12,367 nt of DNA from Bacteroidales bacterium (GTDB lineage Bacteria; Bacteroidota; Bacteroidia; Bacteroidales; VadinHA17), in assembly GCA_003520925.1 (NCBI GenBank), contig DOTV01000180.1, positions 1 through 12,367 on the forward strand, read 5' to 3'. The position numbers were made by a program, and so were the translations under genes. Of this stretch, positions 6,993 to 12,367 are shown piece after piece. The notes below the pieces were generated by a model, which did no database searches, was not told where the DNA came from, and saw only the letters and a program-made list of their open reading frames with translations. The stretch's first letter is position 1; every line of letters starts with the position of its first letter.

Positions 6993-7565
6993 TTATCCAC
7001 CTAATCCGATTTTGTCAGCAACCACCCGCATCCCCATTATACAATCGGTTATTAATTCATCCAGACTGACACCGAGCATAGCAGCACCTTTCTCAATTAC
7101 AGTTCTGTCAACACCTGCAGCAAATCTTTTGTCATTCCATTTTTTTCTGACCGACCTGGCTTCCATATCGAGAATACTTTTCGATGGCCTGACTAATGCA
7201 CTGGTGGCAACCAATCCTGTCAGTTCATCCACGGCATAAATAGTTCTTTCCAGCTTCGACACCGGTTCGACATCAGATGCCAACCCCCATCCATGACTTA
7301 ATACCGCTCTGATATACTCTTCAGGCCAATTGCTTTCCCTTAGAATTTTTTCAGTCATTTTGCAGTGCTGTTCAGGATATAATTCATAATCAAGATCATG
7401 CACCAGACCGATAATTCCCCACTTTTCTTCATCTTCACCTGATTTTCCGGCCATATACCTCATTACAGCTTCCACCGCAAAAGCATGCCTAAGCAGACTT
7501 TCTGATTTGTTGTATTTTTTCAGCAGATCGAGGGCCTGTTCATGTGTGGGTATTAATTCACTCAT
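6993..7565 (-). CDS. HD-domain phosphohydrolase, cytoplasmic
   Basis: A 190-residue protein without signal peptide or membrane segment. It carries the full HD metal-site set: H27 (RHAFAVE), H56-D57 (VHDLDYE), H91 (LSHGWG) and D113 (VDELTG). HD proteins are metal-dependent phosphohydrolases, often acting on nucleotides or phosphomonoesters; this small stand-alone subfamily has no assigned substrate that I recognise. The C-terminal part (about 117-190) is helical and includes VRPSKSI and KKWNDKRFAAGVDR. The gene starts 6 bases after the stop of the C25 protease gene, so the two are almost certainly on one transcript, although one product is cytoplasmic and the other secreted. The ATG has no Shine-Dalgarno. 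The function is left open. Confidence 0.88.
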   Translation of the reverse strand: MSELIPTHEQALDLLKKYNKSESLLRHAFAVEAVMRYMAGKSGEDEEKWGIIGLVHDLDYELYPEQHCKMTEKILRESNWPEEYIRAVLSHGWGLASDVEPVSKLERTIYAVDELTGLVATSALVRPSKSILDMEARSVRKKWNDKRFAAGVDRTVIEKGAAMLGVSLDELITDCIMGMRVVADKIGLGG

Positions 7566-7571
7566 GTATTA

Positions 7572-10500
7572 CTATTGTTTAAGTTTAATAAGGGGATAAG
7601 CCTTCATGAAGCTGACCCCCTGAATATTTAATATATACATACCCGGACTCAGAACCGAGGTATTGATAAAAATCTGGTTCTCACCAGTCGTCAAAACCTT
7701 TTCTTCAGTGAACATCTGTCTGCCTGCAGTGCTGGTCAGGTTTAGTCTAATTTTTCTATCAGATTTTGAATTTATTATTATGTTCAGATGATCTTTAAAA
7801 GGATTTGGAAATACCGATACCGATTCTTCTATTTCGGTATTCTCGACACTTATTTTCAATGTATCATTACTGAGATAATCATCATCATTGTCATATCCGA
7901 AAACAGAAATATTGTAAATACCGCTCATATCCATATCTGCTCTCCTTTCGAAATCGACGGTTACTGAATCCTGGAAAGGCAAAAGCACTGTCTTGAAATG
8001 CTGAAACACCGGGAACTTATCATTTATAGAATAAGCCAGGTTAAAGCCATTAAGTGTGTCTCTTCCCACATTCAGCACTTTTACAGAAACTATTTCCTGC
8101 CCATAGACTTCTTTTTGAACCGGGGTTACAATGCGAGCCACTTCAATATCTTTTTTAATATAGCTTACAATTGCCGAACCGGAAAAGTCAATCAGGTCTA
8201 TCCAGGCTCCGTCTGCTCCCTGAGAAACAGAATTGTCTTTCTTGTACGACCACTCCATTGTGTTAAGTCCTGCCGGGACCGCTACCTTTTTAACCTCCCA
8301 GTTAGTCTCTCCTGATTTCCTTAATATTTCAGCATTGTTCAGCTTAAAAAGGAAATAATCATAATTTGGCTCCGAGGAAACCTTGCTGTAGAACTTAAGG
8401 GTATCTGCATGTGAGAAGTATGTTCTCATAATCAATGATGAGGTCGAACTGTGGCTTATAGCTCCTGATCGTGCCGAAATGACACCATCAATTGAGTTGG
8501 TTCCTGTAATGGTCCATGGTTTCTTGCTGATGTTTATCCATGGAAACACGTTGAATGTTGACGATTCAAAACTCTCCCTAATTCTGCCAACCCTGAGCAC
8601 AAAGCTTTTATTTACAATAAAAGGGGAACAGTCAAGTGTCGATATCAATGAGATGAAATCGCCGTATCGAGCAGTCTCAGAAAGTTTAACCGTAACCGGA
8701 ATATTGGATATCTCTCCGAACTGAAGCACTCCCGATTTGATATTCGGATCGATAATCTCAAGTTCATTTGCATTATTCGTAATAATAAACTGACCTGAGG
8801 TACTGCTGCTTCCCAGATTCCTGACCTGAAAAACAAGGTTGAAATTTTCACCCGGGTCAGCTATAAAGTTATTATTCCCATAAGCCGAATCATCAATAAT
8901 ACAGTTTATTATCTCTAATCTGGGTGCATGGACAGTGATGTCAATCTTATACTTCTTTTCACCATTGCTGTCCTTAAGAGTCAGGTCAATAGTTGCAATT
9001 CCGAGATCGGGTACGTTCTCGTCAAGAGTCAGCTGTATAACATTGTCAAGGTTAACTTCAGCTCTTCCCGCAAGAGTACCGATATTTGCATTATAATTAT
9101 CCACCGTAACCCAGGGAGAGGTTGAAGAAATCGCAGCAGTAAGATTTGTGGCACTTGTGAGTCCCAGGTTGCTTATTTTCAGCTTGAGGTAAAAGGTCTC
9201 ACCAAAATCAGCTCTTCCATTGTTATTCTCTGCAATATCGTTAATACCTGTTGATGAAAGGTTTATGAATTCTTTATTGATATTGGAGAAATAGATTGTC
9301 TTCATAAGGGGGATCCTGTTCTGCCCAGTAATAACTACAAGACAGGAATCGTTTGATACACCCGGGAGATCCAGAACAATTGAACCTGAAGGGCTTGCAA
9401 ATGAAGCATCCCAGAGAGTGTCGAAATGAGAAACGGCTGCATAGGCAAAAGGGTCGATAGATATCGGCCACGACTTTATTCCATTTGGGAGAGTGTCAGG
9501 CAGAGAAATATTGAATTTCTGGGGAGTTCCGATAATTGGTATTACACTCGGATCACCCAGAACCTCATATGTTTCCCAGTAATACTTTTTCCTGAGCGAC
9601 ATAGTTGAGCTCACGGCAAGATTTCCGGCAAAATTGATCTGGCCCATAGTTATGTACCAGTCGGAAGGCAGCTCGTTATGAGTATGAAATAACCTGTCGA
9701 GCGCACCAAGCCCCGTTTCCGAATACTTCGGATCTGCATTTGGGGTACCCGATCCGACAGCCCAGTTAAAATCCTCATCCCAGTAGGAATCATTAGTACA
9801 TCCGATAAATCCTATAGCTCCTTTCCCGGTTGACAGAAGCATTTTATTCCCGAATGAAGTTGTATCATTAAACTGTGCAGTCCGGCAAGCATTGCTTATT
9901 ATAAAAGGATACATGCTCTTGTTGGTCAGATTCTTTATGTCAGGTGATTTTATGTCAATATGAAGCCAACCGGCAGAAGAACCGTGACCGGTATAATTAA
10001 TAAATGAAAGCCCGTTTGAAATAAGCTTCATTATTGAATCTTTTTTAGTGGATCCTTCAGGATAGTAAAAATGGTACTCCTTTATCTTATTTGCAGCAGT
10101 AAGGTAATTCGTAATGCCATATTTAACCTGACCATTCATATAACTGGCATAGCTGGCATCTTTCCCTGCAAAAGACAGTGCATTTTTGTAAAAATTATTT
10201 GTGTCAGCGAATTCAAACTTTTCATATTCGATTAGCTTTTTCACAACGGATTTTACCGAAATGGTATCCTTTGCAGGAATCCTTCCAATGAACATATCAG
10301 GCAGATAGTCGCCGTTTCCGTCAAATTCTCCATAATACATGTCGGTAACGTTACCTGAGCCTGATCCGTAATATGGTATCTTCAATGCATCTCCTATTAA
10401 AAGCAGATATTCAGGAGCGTGCCCTTTACCAGATGCGATGGTGTAAACTTTCGATATTGACTCTTTCAGTTCGGTAAAATTACTTCCTGCCATGCCTGCG

Positions 10501-11348
10501 CCAAAATATAGAATGTCAAGCCTGTATCCCTTTTGTCGTTTCCACCTGTAAAACGGTTCAAGATACTTCCGGTAAGCAGTGTCCGTAACAATTATCATTC
10601 CCACAGGCTGGTCAGAGTAACCGGTTATCAGGTCGGAGGGATTAAAGTTAAGCAGCCCTTTGTCGAATGTCTCATTGAACAGAGCAGATTCGGAACCTGA
10701 TGATTTGGTATAACTTAAGGGATCTCCTGAAAATACTACTTCAATTTTCATTGCAGTTATCACTTCCAGGGAATTTGATCCGGGGTTGTACATTACTGGT
10801 GAGATTATAAGGCTTGACAGGTTCCTGTCTCTTATCTTCCCGAGGGATTCTATTCTTACTGTGTCAGTTTTAATAAGTCCGCGTATTGAATATAATTCCC
10901 TGTCGATTACGAATCCTTGTTTCTGAGTATCTTTCTGCTTGGTCTCTCCATGCTGGGAAGGGAACAGAATCCCGTTAAAATCATCTTTTGAAGGATTAAT
11001 GATTGAAGACTCCACATCTGAAATTCTGATACTGAATTTTGATCCCTCAGGAATCTCAATAAGCCGGCTTAAGACCGGAAGCTCTGGTTTACCGGGATCG
11101 GTAGAAAGGGTGTGGCCGGGAGCTGATATCCTGTAAAAAATCCCATTATTATTTGCAAGACTATTTATAGTAACCTCTGATAATCTGTAGTTTATAGTTA
11201 GTGAATGATCTCCGGTAACCACATGTTTCTCCTGCAAATCACCATTGAACCGGTATTTGACACTTCTTCCTGTCTGCGCTGAAGCAGAGATACATAAAAC
11301 CAGGAAGCCAAATAATATTTTTATAAATTTTATATTCCCTAATTGCAT
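7572..11348 (-). CDS. Gingipain-type C25 cysteine protease with T9SS C-terminal sorting domain
   Basis: Secreted or cell-surface protease of 1258 residues. The chosen start is ATG at 11348; an adjacent TTG would add one residue only. A signal peptide ends at ASA|Q (cleavage after A24). Residues about 27-246 form a C25-type propeptide containing GKPELPVLS (from 86). The caspase-like C25 core spans about 247-605, with catalytic H455 (YTGHGSS) and C488 (SNACRTA) 33 residues apart, the same spacing as in gingipain RgpB (H211/C244). It also has PDMFIGRIPA and ends at LGDPS (597-601). Then come an Ig-like segment, two CARDB-like domains each opening with a GRADFGET/FIADPGEN-type turn (about 700-920), a jelly-roll domain resembling gingipain adhesin modules (925-1058), and a further CARDB-like domain (about 1065-1170). 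The T9SS type A sorting domain (about 1175-1258) has SVFPNPF and LSPGMYIL. PorU, the T9SS sortase, is also C25, but this domain architecture favours an exported substrate protease. The cleavage specificity is unknown. Confidence 0.95.
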   Translation of the reverse strand: MQLGNIKFIKILFGFLVLCISASAQTGRSVKYRFNGDLQEKHVVTGDHSLTINYRLSEVTINSLANNNGIFYRISAPGHTLSTDPGKPELPVLSRLIEIPEGSKFSIRISDVESSIINPSKDDFNGILFPSQHGETKQKDTQKQGFVIDRELYSIRGLIKTDTVRIESLGKIRDRNLSSLIISPVMYNPGSNSLEVITAMKIEVVFSGDPLSYTKSSGSESALFNETFDKGLLNFNPSDLITGYSDQPVGMIIVTDTAYRKYLEPFYRWKRQKGYRLDILYFGAGMAGSNFTELKESISKVYTIASGKGHAPEYLLLIGDALKIPYYGSGSGNVTDMYYGEFDGNGDYLPDMFIGRIPAKDTISVKSVVKKLIEYEKFEFADTNNFYKNALSFAGKDASYASYMNGQVKYGITNYLTAANKIKEYHFYYPEGSTKKDSIMKLISNGLSFINYTGHGSSAGWLHIDIKSPDIKNLTNKSMYPFIISNACRTAQFNDTTSFGNKMLLSTGKGAIGFIGCTNDSYWDEDFNWAVGSGTPNADPKYSETGLGALDRLFHTHNELPSDWYITMGQINFAGNLAVSSTMSLRKKYYWETYEVLGDPSVIPIIGTPQKFNISLPDTLPNGIKSWPISIDPFAYAAVSHFDTLWDASFASPSGSIVLDLPGVSNDSCLVVITGQNRIPLMKTIYFSNINKEFINLSSTGINDIAENNNGRADFGETFYLKLKISNLGLTSATNLTAAISSTSPWVTVDNYNANIGTLAGRAEVNLDNVIQLTLDENVPDLGIATIDLTLKDSNGEKKYKIDITVHAPRLEIINCIIDDSAYGNNNFIADPGENFNLVFQVRNLGSSSTSGQFIITNNANELEIIDPNIKSGVLQFGEISNIPVTVKLSETARYGDFISLISTLDCSPFIVNKSFVLRVGRIRESFESSTFNVFPWINISKKPWTITGTNSIDGVISARSGAISHSSTSSLIMRTYFSHADTLKFYSKVSSEPNYDYFLFKLNNAEILRKSGETNWEVKKVAVPAGLNTMEWSYKKDNSVSQGADGAWIDLIDFSGSAIVSYIKKDIEVARIVTPVQKEVYGQEIVSVKVLNVGRDTLNGFNLAYSINDKFPVFQHFKTVLLPFQDSVTVDFERRADMDMSGIYNISVFGYDNDDDYLSNDTLKISVENTEIEESVSVFPNPFKDHLNIIINSKSDRKIRLNLTSTAGRQMFTEEKVLTTGENQIFINTSVLSPGMYILNIQGVSFMKAYPLIKLKQ

Positions 11349-11615
11349 CAATGTTAATTAATTAACACTGTTACCTAAATTCGACCGTAAGTTATTCAAA
11401 AATTCAATAAACTAAGATCACATAAAATGAAATTTGATAAACACCTCTATTATATATATTAACAATCATCAGATTGTCTGGTTCAATGCCTACAAAAATT
11501 GAACCGGTTTAATCATTCTTAACATTTAATCGACTTTCATAATTAAGCAGATAAACCAAATATTAGTATATTCGGATTTTATAAAATAGCACTACATAGG
11601 TATAATCTTCAGTTT
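11349..11615. promoter_or_regulatory. Divergent intergenic region with a 10-bp-arm inverted repeat (11478-11507)
   Basis: A 267-base AT-rich gap between the divergent C25 protease and MBL genes, which must hold the promoters for both. CTGGTTCAAT (11478-11487) and ATTGAACCGG (11498-11507) form an inverted repeat with a 10-base spacer. All pairs are Watson-Crick except one G-T. The right arm overlaps the palindrome AACCGGTT (11502-11509). The spacing of about two helical turns between arm centres would suit a dimeric regulator. A GAAATTTG at 11428-11435 is one base off the Bacteroidota -7 element TANNTTTG, and TATAAT occurs 11 bases before the MBL start. Neither is enough to fix a promoter. No terminator-like T tract follows the repeat. 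Confidence 0.5.
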
Positions 11616-12344
11616 ATGAAAAATATTACTTACAATTTAATATTTATCGCAATGACTTCTCCGGTTTTTTCCCAGGATCTGCCGGAAGTTGACAGGATCA
11701 GCACTTCGGCCGGTGATGTTGAAATGTTTTTTATCGGACACGGATCACTTATGTTCAGGGTCAATGACTTTGTAATACATATTGATCCTGTAAAGAGTTC
11801 GGGCAAATATGATACGCTTCCAAAGGCTGACCTGATTCTTGTTACACATGAACACGGTGATCACCTTGATACTGAACTTATTAATCAACTTCGAAAGCAA
11901 ACAACAGTAATGTTTTGCAACAGTGCTTCAGCTTCCAGGGCTCCATGGGCTCAGGTTATGAAGGCGGGCGATATCAAAACTGCCGGGAATGTAACTATCG
12001 AAGCAACACCTGCGTATAATATTGTTAATGAGCGTGCTAAAGGTCAGCCCTTTCATCCTAAGGGAGCCGGCAATGGGTATATCATCAAAATAGGAGACAA
12101 GAAATTCTATATTGCAGGAGATACAGAGAATACTCCGGAAATGAAAGCACTCAAAGGAATTGATGTCGCTTTCCTTCCAATGAACCTGCCATATACTATG
12201 ACTCCGGCAATGGTTGCAGACGCCGCAAAATCATTCAAACCGAAGATATTGTATCCTTATCATTTCGGCGATACAAATACGGATGAAATTGTAAGTCTGA
12301 TGAAAGGGACGGAAACGGAAGTAAGAATAAGGAAGCTGAAATAG
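11616..12344 (+). CDS. Exported UlaG-like metallo-beta-lactamase-fold hydrolase
   Basis: A metal-dependent hydrolase of the UlaG-like MBL superfamily branch, 242 residues. The N-terminus (MKNITYNLIFIAM through SPVFSQ) is a signal peptide with cleavage near residue 19-20, placing the mature enzyme in the periplasm or outside, unlike cytoplasmic UlaG. The metal motif HxHxDH is complete: H78, H80, D82 and H83 (THEHGDH). A later Asp in IAGDTENTP and a final His in YPYHFGD complete a two-metal site. IGHGSLMFR near the start is typical of the UlaG-like group. The family includes lactonases, phosphodiesterases and many uncharacterised members; the substrate is not deducible. The gene is divergent from the C25 protease gene and its downstream context is outside the window. 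The start gives a proper signal peptide and no better alternative exists. Confidence 0.92.
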   Translation: MKNITYNLIFIAMTSPVFSQDLPEVDRISTSAGDVEMFFIGHGSLMFRVNDFVIHIDPVKSSGKYDTLPKADLILVTHEHGDHLDTELINQLRKQTTVMFCNSASASRAPWAQVMKAGDIKTAGNVTIEATPAYNIVNERAKGQPFHPKGAGNGYIIKIGDKKFYIAGDTENTPEMKALKGIDVAFLPMNLPYTMTPAMVADAAKSFKPKILYPYHFGDTNTDEIVSLMKGTETEVRIRKLK

Positions 12345-12367
12345 TTGAAATAAGTTGAAATAGGTTG
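12337..12367. repeat. Tandem repeat of about 10 bp at the MBL stop codon, cut by window end
   Basis: TGAAATAGT, TGAAATAAGT and TGAAATAGGT follow each other without gaps, and the last two bases (TG) begin a fourth copy. The first unit overlaps the last codons and the TAG stop of the MBL gene. The array may continue beyond the window. Confidence 0.65.

Noticed and set aside
7998..8315. Open frame of 105 codons on the + strand inside the C25 protease gene
   Set aside because: It is antisense to recognisable CARDB-like and jelly-roll sequence and has no leader or domain of its own.
7572..11348. Assignment as PorU, the T9SS sortase
   Set aside because: PorU is also C25 with a T9SS tail, but this protein has several CARDB-like and adhesin-like modules and no neighbouring porV or other T9SS component, so a secreted protease fits better.
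11349..11351. TTG as the start of the C25 protease gene
   Set aside because: ATG follows immediately and is the normal start; TTG adds only one residue and there is no Shine-Dalgarno to favour it.

Overview
The window comes from a Bacteroidota (Bacteroidetes) genome, most likely an environmental or gut Bacteroidales-like lineage. Three things support this: a SusC/SusD outer-membrane pair, a cysteine protease ending in a type IX secretion (T9SS) sorting domain, and AT-rich leaders without Shine-Dalgarno sequences before every start codon. Genus and species cannot be read from the sequence. Base composition looks even across the genes, and I see no transposase, integrase, tRNA, rRNA or CRISPR array.

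Left part (1-6912, all + strand): a glycan or glycoside utilisation locus. It opens with the 3' part of a SusC-family TonB-dependent transporter, followed 18 bases later by a SusD-family lipoprotein. Next come a DUF1080 (3-keto-disaccharide hydrolase family) protein with a cleavable signal peptide, a Tat-exported Gfo/Idh/MocA oxidoreductase, and a second, divergent DUF1080 protein that is a lipoprotein. In characterised systems, Gfo/Idh/MocA enzymes oxidise C3 of a glycosyl unit and DUF1080-type enzymes cleave the resulting 3-keto-glycoside. The inferred model is uptake by SusCD followed by oxidation and cleavage of the glycoside in the periplasm, with no classical glycoside hydrolase in view. 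Hairpins lie after susD, after the oxidoreductase gene and after the second DUF1080 gene, so the block may be several transcripts or one with graded read-through.

Middle (6913-11348): a bidirectional terminator and a strong palindrome separate this block from a convergent minus-strand pair. The upstream gene of the pair encodes a 1258-residue, multidomain gingipain-type (C25) protease with a T9SS C-terminal domain. Six bases downstream lies a small cytoplasmic HD-domain phosphohydrolase.

Right part (11349-12367): an AT-rich divergent intergenic region carrying a 10-bp-arm inverted repeat, then a + strand gene for an exported UlaG-like metallo-beta-lactamase-fold hydrolase. Tandem copies of a roughly 10-bp repeat begin at its stop codon and run off the window edge.
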